A stretch of DNA of 6,537 nucleotides from Methylococcales bacterium (lineage in GTDB: Bacteria; Pseudomonadota; Gammaproteobacteria; Methylococcales; Methylomonadaceae): assembly GCA_009692395.1 (NCBI GenBank), contig SHZG01000133.1, forward strand, positions 1-6,537, in the 5' to 3' direction. The notes beneath the pieces were generated by a model that worked only from the letters and a program-made list of their open reading frames with translations, did no database searches and was not told the origin of the DNA. This document shows, piece after piece, positions 1-6,537 of the stretch (the stretch's first letter is position 1; the number at the start of each line of letters is the position of its first letter). The translations under genes and the position numbers were made by a program.

Positions 1-146
1 GGAATTCTTGCCGCCTTATTCACCTGACTTAAATCCTATTGAACACAAATGGGCGCAAGCTAAAGCACTTAGAAGAAAGAAAAACTGCTCCACTGATACA
101 CTGTTCTCTCAGCTCTTTTAAATCATTTTATTTTGCTTTGGCTATA
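1..146 (+). mobile_element. IS630-family insertion sequence, 3' end (left copy)
   Basis: This is the distal end of an IS630/Tc1-mariner-type element: the last part of the transposase gene plus about 25 bp of non-coding terminal sequence. The same sequence recurs in reverse complement at 6389-6534. I compared the two by eye over 146 bp and found one mismatch (G at 140, the counterpart of 6395). The two copies diverge exactly after the shared GCTATA at 141-146. This fits insertion at a TA target, with TA at 145-146 as the duplicated dinucleotide. The 5' part of the element lies outside the window. The element ends 55 bp before the start codon of the DUF2252 gene. Confidence 0.9.
2..121 (+). CDS. 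IS630-family transposase, C-terminal fragment (cut by window edge)
   Basis: This is the C-terminus of a DDE transposase that would cut and rejoin the element's own ends at TA sites. The frame starting at base 2 gives LPPYSPDLNPIEHKWAQAK followed by a basic stretch, and ends at TAA 119-121. The motif PPYSPDLNPIEHKW is the hallmark of IS630-family DDE domains, and the Glu of NPIE is the third catalytic acid. Only about 39 residues are visible, so the other two catalytic Asp residues cannot be checked. Another open frame over the same bases (from 39) is a shadow of this one. An identical fragment lies on the minus strand at the right end of the window. Confidence 0.88.
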   Translation, partial: EFLPPYSPDLNPIEHKWAQAKALRRKKNCSTDTLFSQLF

Positions 147-160
147 GCAAAAAGTCTAAT
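133..160 (+). promoter_or_regulatory. Possible hybrid promoter across the IS end
   Basis: TTGCTT (133-138, inside the IS end) and TCTAAT (155-160, just outside it) are 16 bp apart. They match the sigma-70 -35 and -10 boxes at 3 of 6 and 5 of 6 positions. A transcript would start near 167 and carry a leader of about 35 nt to the DUF2252 start. IS ends often carry outward -35 boxes, but this pair is weak and was found only by eye. The insertion probably displaced the native promoter. Confidence 0.25.
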
Positions 161-201
161 ACCACCGCTTAAATTTTCTCTATTTACAAGGGGTAAATGT
201 C

Positions 202-1620
202 ATGACCAAAAAAGAATCCACTAAAAAAGATGAACACCACAGTGACGATGATAAAGTCGCACGGATTACTGTGGATAATCGTTCAAGAGCCGACCGCAAA
301 GCAGAAGGCAAAGCGTTACGGCTTGCCGTGCCGTTAGCCAGTCACGCTGTCTGGAAAGCTCCAGAGAATCGCCGCGATAGCATTGATTTACTGATGGAAT
401 CCAGTGCGGGGCGCGTCCCTGAGATATTGCCTATTCGTTACGGGCGCATGATGCAATCGCCGTTCACTTTTTACCGAGGGTCTGCTGCCCTTATGGCGTA
501 TGATCTCAGTAGGCTACCGACCACGGGAATTAATGTCCAAGCCTGTGGCGATGCCCATTTAGGTAATTTTCGCGGTATCGGCACTCCTGAACGGCGCATA
601 ATTTTCGTGATTAACGACCTCGATGAAACCTTGCCCGCGCCTTGGGAATGAGATCTTAAACGGCTGTGTGCCAGTCTTGTGGTCGCGGGACGTATTAACG
701 GTCACACGCAAAAAGAACAGCGTGATTCCGTGTTAGCCTGTGCTGCCAGCTATCGAAAACGGATGCGCGAATTTTCCAAAATGGACGCGCTGGATCTGTG
801 GTATTTTCATATTAATGCGGAGGAAGTCATCGAACACTTCGCGGATGGCGCGTTGAAAAACGCGTAGAAAAAGCGCATAACAATACAGACCTCGATGATG
901 ATTTCCCCCAAATGGTTACTTTTGAAAACGGGGTGTATCGTATTCGTGACAATCCACCGTTGATTTATCATATGCAGTCCGATGACGGAAAAATCGTGGA
1001 TGAGCATTCGAGCGCCGCATTTGAACGCTATCGGGACACCCTGTCAGATGATCTCCGCGTCATATTAGATCGCTATGAACCCAAAGATGTTGCCCGAAAA
1101 GTGGTCGGCGTGGGTAGTGGTGGGTACTCGTTGTGGCATCATACTTTTGATGAGTGGCGCAGAAGACGTGTTATTTTTGCAGTTCAAGGAAGCCCATGCT
1201 TCGGTATTAGAAGCTTACGTAGGAAAAAGTGCTTATGCAAACCACGGACAACGCGTGGTAATGGGGCAACGTTTAATCCAACCTGTCAGTGATATTTTTC
1301 TAGGTTGGGGAGTTGGGAGCATAGATTCAAGCGATTACTATATGCGCCAATTGCGTGATATGAAACTCAAACCGCAAGTGGAAATATTTGAACCAGACAC
1401 CATGAAAATATTCGGTGAACTAGCAGGTTGGTCATTAGCCGCCTCTCATGCCCGTTCAGGTGATTCCGCAAAAATTGCAGGTTATCTAGGTAAAAAAGAC
1501 GAGTTTGATGTAGCGATAGCGGATTTTTCTGAAAGTTACGCAGACCAGAATGAAAAAGATCATCAAGCCTTAGTGCAAGCGGTGCGTGATGGTCGTATAG
1601 AAGCGCGGATTGAGAGTTAA
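202..1620 (+). pseudogene. DUF2252-family protein, broken by one nonsense codon and two frameshifts
   Basis: When repaired, this reads as a full-length DUF2252 protein of about 472 residues, the family's usual size. The family's biochemical role is unsettled. ATG 202 follows a good ribosome site (AAGGGG, 188-193). The first part holds RYGRMMQSPFTFYRG (about residues 79-93), GDAHLGNF (116-123) and NDLDETLPAPWE (138-149). There are three lesions. First, TGA at 649-651 stands where the family has Trp in WEWDLKRL, and the frame continues with DLKRLCASLVVAGR. Second, one A is missing from the run at 856-860; restoring it turns a TAG-terminated frame into ALKKRVEKAHNN. Third, there is one extra G at about 1119-1120; removing it restores VVGVGSVGTRCGII. 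The last part (FLQFKEAHASVLEAY to the C-terminus) is well conserved and ends at TAA 1618-1620. GDAHLGNF and NDLDE resemble kinase/aminoglycoside-phosphotransferase-type catalytic motifs; this is inference. The lesions may be real decay or, for the indels, sequence error. Confidence 0.9.
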
Positions 1621-1625
1621 TAATC

Positions 1626-1718
1626 TAGGACTTTCGCTACTCTGGAGTACAAACCTTGGTTTGTGCTGTACAAAGCAAGCTTTGTACTCCGTAAAAGCAT
1701 GAACAAGCGAAAGTCCTA
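1626..1718. mobile_element. MITE-like element, 93 bp, 13-bp inverted ends
   Basis: TAGGACTTTCGCT (1626-1638) and AGCGAAAGTCCTA (1706-1718) are perfect inverted repeats. The 5-bp word TAATC lies immediately outside on both sides (1621-1625 and 1719-1723), as a target duplication would. No coding potential is seen inside. The interior holds two adjacent hairpin units (1647-1666 and 1668-1687), and 10-bp arms GGAGTACAAA/TTTGTACTCC (1644-1653 and 1681-1690) enclose both. The element starts 5 bp after the DUF2252 stop codon. Its ends do not resemble the IS630 end in this window, so that IS is not an obvious source of transposase. Because the inverted ends begin and finish with TA, a TA-duplicating transposase is an alternative reading. 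It could instead be a large structured 3' UTR. Confidence 0.6.
1647..1688. repeat. Tandem pair of 21-bp hairpin units
   Basis: Two adjacent copies begin at 1647 and 1668. Each starts GTACAAA and is a near-palindrome of 20 bases: GTACAAACCTTGGTTTGTGC and GTACAAAGCAAGCTTTGTAC. They differ at six of 21 positions. The C-G pair at unit positions 8 and 13 of the first becomes G-C in the second, so pairing is kept. A third copy lies behind rpe at 4957-4977. This resembles REP-type dispersed palindromes; the function is unknown. Confidence 0.7.
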
Positions 1719-1731
1719 TAATCTCAAGTGC

Positions 1732-1768
1732 AAGGTGGGCAGGATTTTTGCCCACCTTCGTCGTTTTT
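1732..1768 (+). terminator. Rho-independent terminator after the DUF2252 gene
   Basis: AAGGTGGGCA (1732-1741) pairs perfectly with TGCCCACCTT (1749-1758) around a 7-nt loop. CGTCG and a run of five T (1764-1768) follow. The T-run lies only on the plus-strand side, so it suits rightward transcripts. The parC transcript arriving from the right would form the same hairpin but without a U-tract. Confidence 0.85.
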
Positions 1769-1780
1769 AGATGACTGAAT

Positions 1781-4042
1781 TTAACTTATTGGTACATCCG
1801 TTTTTATTAAATGACTACACTCTAAGCCATCAACGCGTTGAAAGCCTCTGGGTAACGCGAGTCCACGTTTAGCGCGGTTGCTGACATAATGGGCTATATC
1901 TGCCGATTTTAGGGTAACAAAGCGTTTACCCGAAATGATTTTTAGGGGGCAGTTTTCTGTCATAGCAACCATAGCAATAATCGCATCCGTTCCTGCCGCT
2001 AAATCAGCAGATGGAATTTGAATTAGTTTATTACCCTTGCCTTTGGTTAAGGCGGGTAATTCGGCGACTGGAAAAATCAATAAACGACCTTGTAAGGTAA
2101 CAACGGCTAATGAATCAGATTCATTACTTAACAGCGCGGGTTTTAATACGGTCGCGCTATCGGGTAGAGTAATGAGCAGCTTTCCCGCTTTATTTTTGCT
2201 TAATAGTTCTTTTAACTGAACTCTAAAGCCATAGCCATAACTACTAGCCAATACTAGCCAATCATCTGGATTGCTCGCCAATAAATGCTGAAATGACGCA
2301 CCCGCAGGTGGATTGAATCGCCCAGTTAGTGGTTCGCCCTGCGTTCTTGCCGACGGTAAATCGTGGGTTGAGGTGCTGTAAGCGCGTCCAGTAGAATCCA
2401 GTAAATAAATTTGTTGGGTTGAACGACTTTTGACAGCCGACAGAAAGCTATCACCTGAACGATAATTTAAACTTTCCACATCAAACTCATGCCCTTTCGC
2501 CGCGCGTATCCAGCCTTTTGCCGATAAAATCACTGTGAGCGGTTCATTATTAATAAGTTCAGTGGTTTTTAAGGCTTGCGCCGCTAGTCTGGCAACGATA
2601 GGCGAACGACGTTCATTACCGTATTGTTCCGCGTCGTGCAGAATTTCTTTTTTAATTAAGCGATTCAGTAAATGCGGCGATGCTAAGGTTTTTTCCAGTG
2701 TCGCGCGTTCTTTTTCCAGCGTCACTTGTTCGCCGCGAATTTTAACTTCTTCCAGCTTGGCTAAGTGGCGCAATTTTATGTCTAATATCGCTTCGGCTTG
2801 CGTATCGCTCAAACCAAACCGCGCTATAAATACCGCTTTGGGATAGTCTTCGTTGCGAATAATCGCAATGACTTCGTCGATATTTAGATACGCAATTAAT
2901 AAACCATCAAGAATATGCAGCCGCGCCAGCAATTTATCCAAGCGATATTGCAAGCGGCGACGCACGGTTTCACTGCGAAACGCCAGCCATTCCACCAGAA
3001 TGTCTCGTAGCCCTTTAACACGGGGTTTGCCATCCATGCCTATCATATTCATATTGACACGATAGCTTTTTTCTAAATCGGTAGTCACAAATAAATGCGA
3101 CATCAGAGCTTCGACATCAAAGCGTTTTGCTTTGGGAATCAGCAATAACCGCGTGGGATTTTCGTGGTCAGATTCATCGCGTAAATCGTCCAACATCGGC
3201 AATTTCTTTGCCAACATCAATGCGCCGATTTGTTCCATTACTTTAGAACCAGACACCTGATGGGACAGGGCAGTAATCACAATATTACCGTCTTCCAGCT
3301 CATAAATTGCCCGCATTTTTATCGAACCACCGCCTGTAATATACATTTTTTGAATATCGTCGCTAGAAGTGATAATTTCCGCTTCCGTTGGATAATCAGG
3401 GCCTTTAATGTATTCAAACAGCGTTTCTAGTGAGCTGTCAGGGTCATCTAATAACTGAATACAGGCATTCGCCACTTCACGCAAATTATGCGGTGGAATA
3501 TCAGTCGCCATACCGACGGCAATCCCCATCGTGCCATTCAGCAAAATATTGGGCAAACGGGCAGGCAATAACACAGGCTCTTGTAGCGTGGCATCAAAAT
3601 TATCTGCCCATTCCACCGTACCCTGCGCTAACTCACTGAGTAGCGTATTCGCATAACCTGTTAAGCGTGATTCGGTATAACGCATCGCGGCAAACGATTT
3701 GGGATCATCGGGCGACCCCCAATTGCCTTGCCCATCCACCAACGGATAACGATATGAAAACGGCTGCGCCATTAATACCATCGCCTCATAACACGCAGAA
3801 TCACCGTGTGGATGGTATTTACCCAACACATCACCCACCGTCCGCGCGGATTTTTTATACTTCGCCGCCGCTGATAAGCCCAATTCAGACATCGCATACA
3901 CAATACGCCGCTGCACAGGTTTTAAACCATCGGCAATATGCGGCAACGCACGATCGAGAATAACGTACATGGAATAATCCAAATAGGCTTTTTCCGCAAA
4001 ATCCTTTAACGGGATTTGTTCAAAATTTTCTTGTAGTCCCAC
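1781..4042 (-). CDS. parC: DNA topoisomerase IV subunit A (ParC)
   Basis: This is the DNA-cleaving subunit of topoisomerase IV, which works with ParE (not in this window) to decatenate daughter chromosomes. At 753 residues it has the normal length for gammaproteobacterial ParC. The breakage-reunion part covers about residues 1-490. It includes [16 protein letters not shown] (31-46), [10 protein letters not shown] (77-86), and [10 protein letters not shown] with the catalytic Tyr at 122 after Arg 121. Also visible is the DNA-bending region [16 protein letters not shown], with the conserved Ile at 174. The C-terminal beta-pinwheel covers about 495-753 and carries the ParC-type sequence [15 protein letters not shown] (562-576). 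Numbering runs two ahead of E. coli. The positions linked to quinolone resistance are Ser 82 and Glu 86, the sensitive type. The start is GTG, preceded by AAAGG at about 7 nt; the upstream in-frame stretch has no ATG before a TAG at 4085-4087. The stop is TAA. The gene is intact, stands alone, converges with the DUF2252 pseudogene and diverges from rpe. Confidence 0.97.
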   Translation of the reverse strand: MGLQENFEQIPLKDFAEKAYLDYSMYVILDRALPHIADGLKPVQRRIVYAMSELGLSAAAKYKKSARTVGDVLGKYHPHGDSACYEAMVLMAQPFSYRYPLVDGQGNWGSPDDPKSFAAMRYTESRLTGYANTLLSELAQGTVEWADNFDATLQEPVLLPARLPNILLNGTMGIAVGMATDIPPHNLREVANACIQLLDDPDSSLETLFEYIKGPDYPTEAEIITSSDDIQKMYITGGGSIKMRAIYELEDGNIVITALSHQVSGSKVMEQIGALMLAKKLPMLDDLRDESDHENPTRLLLIPKAKRFDVEALMSHLFVTTDLEKSYRVNMNMIGMDGKPRVKGLRDILVEWLAFRSETVRRRLQYRLDKLLARLHILDGLLIAYLNIDEVIAIIRNEDYPKAVFIARFGLSDTQAEAILDIKLRHLAKLEEVKIRGEQVTLEKERATLEKTLASPHLLNRLIKKEILHDAEQYGNERRSPIVARLAAQALKTTELINNEPLTVILSAKGWIRAAKGHEFDVESLNYRSGDSFLSAVKSRSTQQIYLLDSTGRAYSTSTHDLPSARTQGEPLTGRFNPPAGASFQHLLASNPDDWLVLASSYGYGFRVQLKELLSKNKAGKLLITLPDSATVLKPALLSNESDSLAVVTLQGRLLIFPVAELPALTKGKGNKLIQIPSADLAAGTDAIIAMVAMTENCPLKIISGKRFVTLKSADIAHYVSNRAKRGLALPRGFQRVDGLECSHLIKTDVPIS

Positions 4043-4155
4043 TTTTTTACCTTTTTTATTTAACGGCTTGTTGTCGCTGTTTGGCTAGTGTGTTGCAACG
4101 CGCTGAGAGGGTCGGCGTTTCATTTTCCATAAAAAGAAACTTATAGCGCGTTTAT

Positions 4156-4200
4156 TGATAATTATCATAGGATAATACACTATCACATCCTAGCTAGGAT
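4156..4200. promoter_or_regulatory. Two palindromes, possible operator sites
   Basis: TGATAATTATCA (4156-4167) and ATCCTAGCTAGGAT (4187-4200) are perfect palindromes of 12 and 14 bp, with a further GATAAT at 4171-4176 between them. The first has the half-sites of a Fur-type box but lacks the normal spacing, so I do not call Fur. They lie about 15-60 bp upstream of the rpe -35 region, where a regulator could act on rpe, on parC or on both. AT-rich DNA gives such words by chance, so this is a weak call. Confidence 0.3.
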
Positions 4201-4212
4201 TATTATTGAAAC

Positions 4213-4242
4213 GTAACAGCACGGTTACAAAAAAGATATAAT
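4213..4242 (+). promoter_or_regulatory. rpe promoter
   Basis: A perfect TATAAT stands at 4237-4242. GTAACA (4213-4218), 18 bp upstream, matches the -35 consensus at 4 of 6 positions. The expected start of transcription is near 4249. That leaves a short leader containing AGAGG (4261-4265). The box overlaps the in-frame ATG at 4241, which rules that codon out as the start for this transcript and supports ATG 4274. Confidence 0.6.
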
Positions 4243-4273
4243 GCAAAATTTTAACACTCAAGAGGATAAAAAT

Positions 4274-4942
4274 ATGAATGCAAATTGGATAGCTCCTTCC
4301 ATCCTGTCAGCTAACTTTGCTAAATTGGGCGAAGAAGTCGATAACGTTTTAGCCGCTGGCGCGGATGTTGTGCATTTTGATGTCATGGACAATCATTTTG
4401 TACCGAATCTAACCATCGGGCCATTAGTGTGTGAAGCCTTAAGAAAACACGGTGTCACTGCACCGATTGATGTGCATTTAATGGTTGCTCCAGTGGATCG
4501 TTTGATTCCTGATTTTGCTAAAGCTGGCGCGAGTATTATCACGTTCCATCCTGAAGCATCAATTCATATCGACCGCACCTTGCAGTTGATTAAAGACAAC
4601 GGTTGCCAAGCGGGTTTAGTGTTTAATCCAGCAACACCGTTAAGCCATTTAGATTATGTGATGGACAAAGTTGACATTATTTTATTGATGTCAGTGAACC
4701 CAGGTTTTGGCGGTCAATCATTTATCCCGTCAGCATTAGACAAACTGCGTCAAGTTAGAAAAATGATTGATGCAAGTGGTCGTAACATTCGTTTAGAAAT
4801 CGACGGTGGCGTTAAAACTGACAACATCCGCGCGATTAAAGCGGCTGGTGCAGATACGTTTGTTGCAGGTTCAGCGATTTTTAGCCAACCTGATTATAAG
4901 AAAGTCATTGATGAAATGCGTGCGGAATTAGCGTTAGCTTAA
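4274..4942 (+). CDS. rpe: Ribulose-phosphate 3-epimerase
   Basis: This TIM-barrel enzyme interconverts ribulose 5-phosphate and xylulose 5-phosphate in the cytosol. It serves the pentose phosphate pathway and, if the host is an autotroph, the Calvin cycle. It is 222 residues long, the usual length, and closely E. coli-like throughout. The signature residues are all present: Ser 9 in [10 protein letters not shown], His 34 and Asp 36 in [19 protein letters not shown], His 68 in PIDVHLM, and Asp 177 in LEIDGG. His 34, Asp 36, His 68 and Asp 177 correspond to the family's metal ligands and acid/base pair. Phosphate-binding loops are seen as NPGFGGQ (142-148) and VAGSAIF (197-203). I chose ATG 4274 over the in-frame ATG 4241. 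It has AGAGG 8 nt upstream and matches the family's N-terminus, and the earlier ATG sits in the -10 box. The stop is TAA. The gene is transcribed alone: gph and trpE, common downstream partners in gammaproteobacteria, are absent here and a terminator follows. Confidence 0.97.
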   Translation: MNANWIAPSILSANFAKLGEEVDNVLAAGADVVHFDVMDNHFVPNLTIGPLVCEALRKHGVTAPIDVHLMVAPVDRLIPDFAKAGASIITFHPEASIHIDRTLQLIKDNGCQAGLVFNPATPLSHLDYVMDKVDIILLMSVNPGFGGQSFIPSALDKLRQVRKMIDASGRNIRLEIDGGVKTDNIRAIKAAGADTFVAGSAIFSQPDYKKVIDEMRAELALA

Positions 4943-4956
4943 TTCGCTCGTAAGGC

Positions 4957-4977
4957 GTGCAAACCTAGGTTTGTACT
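4957..4977. repeat. Third copy of the 21-bp hairpin unit
   Basis: GTGCAAACCTAGGTTTGTAC plus T matches the first unit in the MITE-like element (1647) at 18 of 21 positions. Its core CAAACCTAGGTTTG (4960-4973) is a perfect palindrome. It continues into TTTGTACTCC, the same word that closes the pair at 1681-1690. It lies 14 bp after the rpe stop, with none of the 13-bp ends of the element at 1626-1718, so the unit also occurs on its own. Confidence 0.7.
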
Positions 4978-4990
4978 CCATCAATTCAGT

Positions 4991-5034
4991 AAGCCGCAGG
5001 TGAGTAAAACTCATCATTTGCGGCTTCCTTTTTT
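4991..5034 (+). terminator. Rho-independent terminator after rpe
   Basis: AAGCCGCA (4991-4998) pairs with TGCGGCTT (5019-5026). An inner stem GGTGAG/CTCATC (4999-5004 with 5010-5015, one G-T pair) extends it, with a 3-nt bulge between the two stems. CC and six T (5029-5034) follow. It ends the rpe transcript before the sensor gene. Confidence 0.88.
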
Positions 5035-5087
5035 GTGTGGCGATAGTTTTCACGTTGCTCTATTCTTTACTCATACCGCGCATAATA

Positions 5088-6389
5088 ATGAAAACGGTTT
5101 TAAACCTTCTTTTTTGTCTGTTGTTATTCCATTCAAGTTTCATCTTTTCCGCGCCTCAAGAAAATTCTTCACCCTTAGAAAAAGTGAGCCTGCAATTAAA
5201 ATGGCTACACCAGTTTCAATTTGCAGGCTATTACGCGGCAAAAGAACAAGGCTATTACGCCGAAGAAGGTCTGGATGTTGATATTTTTGAACGTGCGCCT
5301 GATAGAGATATTGTTGAGCAAGTCGTCTCAGGCGAAAGGGATTTTGGAGTCGGTGATTCTGGTATTCTGTCTTATTACGCACGCGGTGAACCAATTGTAG
5401 CGCTTGCGGCTATTTTTCAACACAACCCCCTTGTTTTTATTAGCAAACAAAGTTCTGGCATTATTAGCCCTTATGAAATGGCAGGCAAACGGATTATGTT
5501 TGATGTCATGGGGGCTGGGGATTCACCTTTGCTAGCGGACGCGCGGTTAACTGAAAAAGACTTTACCGCGATTAAACAAAATTTCAGTAATGAGGATTTG
5601 ATTAAGGGTAAAGTTGATGTGCTATCGGTGTATTTATCCGATCAAATTTTTTATTTCCAGCAAAAAAACGTCAAAATTAACATTATCAATCCCCAAAATT
5701 ACAGTATTGATTTTTATGGCGATCTGTTAGTTACCAGTCAGCATGAGTTAAAGCAACATCCAGAGCGAGTAGAAAAATTTCGCCGCGCCACGCTAAAAGG
5801 CTGGCAATATGCACTAGATCACCCTGAAGAACTCATTCAACTGATTCATAAAAAATATCACAGCAGACTTACCCTTGCTAACTTGCGCTTTGAAGCCGAA
5901 GCCACACGCAAATTGATTCTGCCTGATCTCATTCCACTGGGACAGATAGACACAGTGCCGCTGCGTAAAGTCGCGGAAGTGTATGCACAACTCAACATTT
6001 CTAAGCCGTTATCTGAAAGTGATTTAGCTAGATTTATTACCCCATTAAGCAATCCTCATGACGCTTTACAAAGAACGAAACGGCTGCGTTTTGGTGTGCT
6101 GTCGTTTCGTCCAAAAGAAATTACCACCGCTCAATGGTTACCTCTCGTGCAAGAGCTTGAGCAAAACCTACCCGATTATCGTGTTGAATTAATACCACTC
6201 ACTTTTCCTGAGCTCAACAAAGCAGCCCAAGCACAGCAATTAGATTTTATTCTCACCAATCCTGAGTCTTATATTTGACTTAAAAATAAAATGGGTATGA
6301 ACGGGATAGCCACACTGATTGCCTTAGAAAAATGGCATCCACTTACCAAGTTTGCAGGGGTCATTTTTACGCGGGCAGATCGCACTGAT
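5088..6389 (+). pseudogene. Secreted NMT1-like/PhnD-like sensor protein, stopped by TGA and cut by IS630
   Basis: ATG 5088 gives a clear signal peptide: Lys 2, a hydrophobic core over about residues 4-20, and a likely cut after IFSA (22). An NMT1/THI5-like solute-binding domain follows over about residues 33-320. It includes VSLQLKWLHQFQFAGYYAAKE, a GERDFGVGDSG pocket strand, and INIINPQNYSIDFYGD. A second, PhnD-like binding domain starts near 332 (KRLRFGVLSFRP) and reaches DFILTNPESYI (386-396). TGA 6276-6278 ends the frame there. The same frame then continues in good homology (NGIATLIALEKWHPLTKFAGVIFTRADRTD) until the IS630 end at 6389-6390. In Beggiatoa-type bacteria this domain pair often leads into a membrane segment and PAS, kinase or GGDEF signalling domains; here that part is missing. 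The ligand is unknown. No ribosome site precedes ATG 5088; an in-frame GTG at 5037 also lacks one and overlaps the terminator tail. A truncated free binding protein of 396 residues could still be made, but half of the second domain is missing. Confidence 0.82.
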
Positions 6390-6537
6390 ATAGCTAAAGC
6401 AAAATAAAATGATTTAAAAGAGCTGAGAGAACAGTGTATCAGTGGAGCAGTTTTTCTTTCTTCTAAGTGCTTTAGCTTGCGCCCATTTGTGTTCAATAGG
6501 ATTTAAGTCAGGTGAATAAGGCGGCAAGAATTCCAAG
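6389..6537 (-). mobile_element. IS630-family insertion sequence, 3' end (right copy, inverted)
   Basis: This is the reverse complement of the left copy, with 145 of 146 positions identical and three further bases before the window ends. It starts at the TA of a GAT-ATA codon junction in the sensor gene (6389-6390), the expected IS630 target. The transposase stop and the terminal 25 bp face into the window, so the two copies converge. The near-identity implies recent spread. Because the window stops inside the element at both ends, the copies may also mark assembly breakpoints. Confidence 0.9.
6414..6537 (-). CDS. IS630-family transposase, C-terminal fragment (cut by window edge)
   Basis: On the minus strand the frame reads LEFLPPYSPDLNPIEHKW and runs to TAA at 6416-6414. 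It is identical at the base level to the left-hand fragment. The NPIE Glu is the third acid of the DDE triad. The rest of the gene lies beyond the window, so its integrity cannot be judged. Confidence 0.88.
   Translation of the reverse strand, partial: LEFLPPYSPDLNPIEHKWAQAKALRRKKNCSTDTLFSQLF

Larger units (their letters stand above)
4043..4273. other. Divergent parC-rpe intergenic region
   Basis: The start codons of parC (leftward) and rpe (rightward) are 231 bp apart. No open frame of note lies between them. The half next to parC (4043-4140) shows only the purine-rich parC ribosome site and no clear promoter that I can defend. The half next to rpe is very AT-rich and holds two perfect palindromes and a good -10 box, listed separately. 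Confidence 0.7.

Noticed and set aside
39..224. Open frame of 61 codons across the left IS end
   Set aside because: It is out of frame with the recognisable transposase motif and runs past the IS boundary; its twin appears at the right-hand copy. It is a shadow frame.
1641..1690. CRISPR-like repeated units
   Set aside because: Only two adjacent palindromic units with no unique spacers between them, and no cas genes.
1570..1755. Minus-strand open frame of 61 codons over the end of the DUF2252 gene and the MITE-like element
   Set aside because: It consists of the antisense of a conserved C-terminus plus palindromic DNA, with no family resemblance.
4156..4176. Fur box
   Set aside because: GATAAT half-sites are present, but the spacing of the 19-bp consensus is not, and rpe and parC are not typical iron-regulated genes.
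4241..4273. Longer rpe start at ATG 4241, adding 11 residues
   Set aside because: That codon overlaps the TATAAT box, has no ribosome site, and extends the protein beyond the family's N-terminus.
5037..5087. GTG 5037 as start of the sensor gene
   Set aside because: It overlaps the rpe terminator tail, has no ribosome site, and puts 17 residues before a well-formed signal peptide.
2..6533. GAATTC (EcoRI) near both ends, suggesting a cloned fragment
   Set aside because: The site is part of the repeated transposase sequence itself, so it appears at both ends automatically, and the window extends beyond it.
1..6537. A composite transposon carrying parC and rpe
   Set aside because: The cargo would be essential core genes, and IS630 elements are not usual composite-transposon formers. 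Independent insertions, or contig ends, explain the pair better.

Overview
The window looks like a piece of a moderately AT-rich gammaproteobacterial chromosome. ParC and ribulose-phosphate 3-epimerase read closely like the E. coli proteins. The NMT1-like plus PhnD-like sensor architecture, the IS630 copies and the dispersed small palindromes recall large sulfur bacteria of the Beggiatoa/Thioploca/Thiomargarita type. That placement is inferred from remembered family features; no search was run.

Layout, left to right. The 3' end of an IS630-family transposase gene with its terminal sequence (1-146) reads rightward into the window. About 55 bases further on is a DUF2252-family gene (202-1620). 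It is broken by a TGA at a conserved Trp position and by two one-base frameshifts. Directly behind its stop codon lies a 93-bp MITE-like element (1626-1718) with 13-bp inverted ends, a 5-bp flanking direct repeat and two hairpin units. A rho-independent terminator follows. An intact parC (topoisomerase IV subunit A) lies on the minus strand (1781-4042). A 231-bp divergent intergenic region with two perfect palindromes and a good -10 box separates it from an intact rpe (4274-4942). Behind rpe come a third copy of the hairpin unit and a second terminator. Then comes a secreted two-domain solute-binding sensor gene (from 5088). It has an in-frame TGA and is cut about 110 bases later by a second IS630 copy (6389-6537), inverted relative to the first.

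The two housekeeping genes are intact and not operonic with their neighbours. parC serves chromosome decatenation, and rpe serves the pentose phosphate (and possibly Calvin) pathway. Both accessory genes on either side are decayed, and each lies next to an IS630 copy. The picture is one of IS and MITE activity plus gene decay around conserved core genes. The window ends inside the same repeat on both sides, so it may be a whole contig broken at IS copies. Some point lesions could then be sequence errors.

I do not see a new multi-gene system. The most interesting non-coding signals are the MITE-like element and the hairpin units, which show base-pair-preserving changes.
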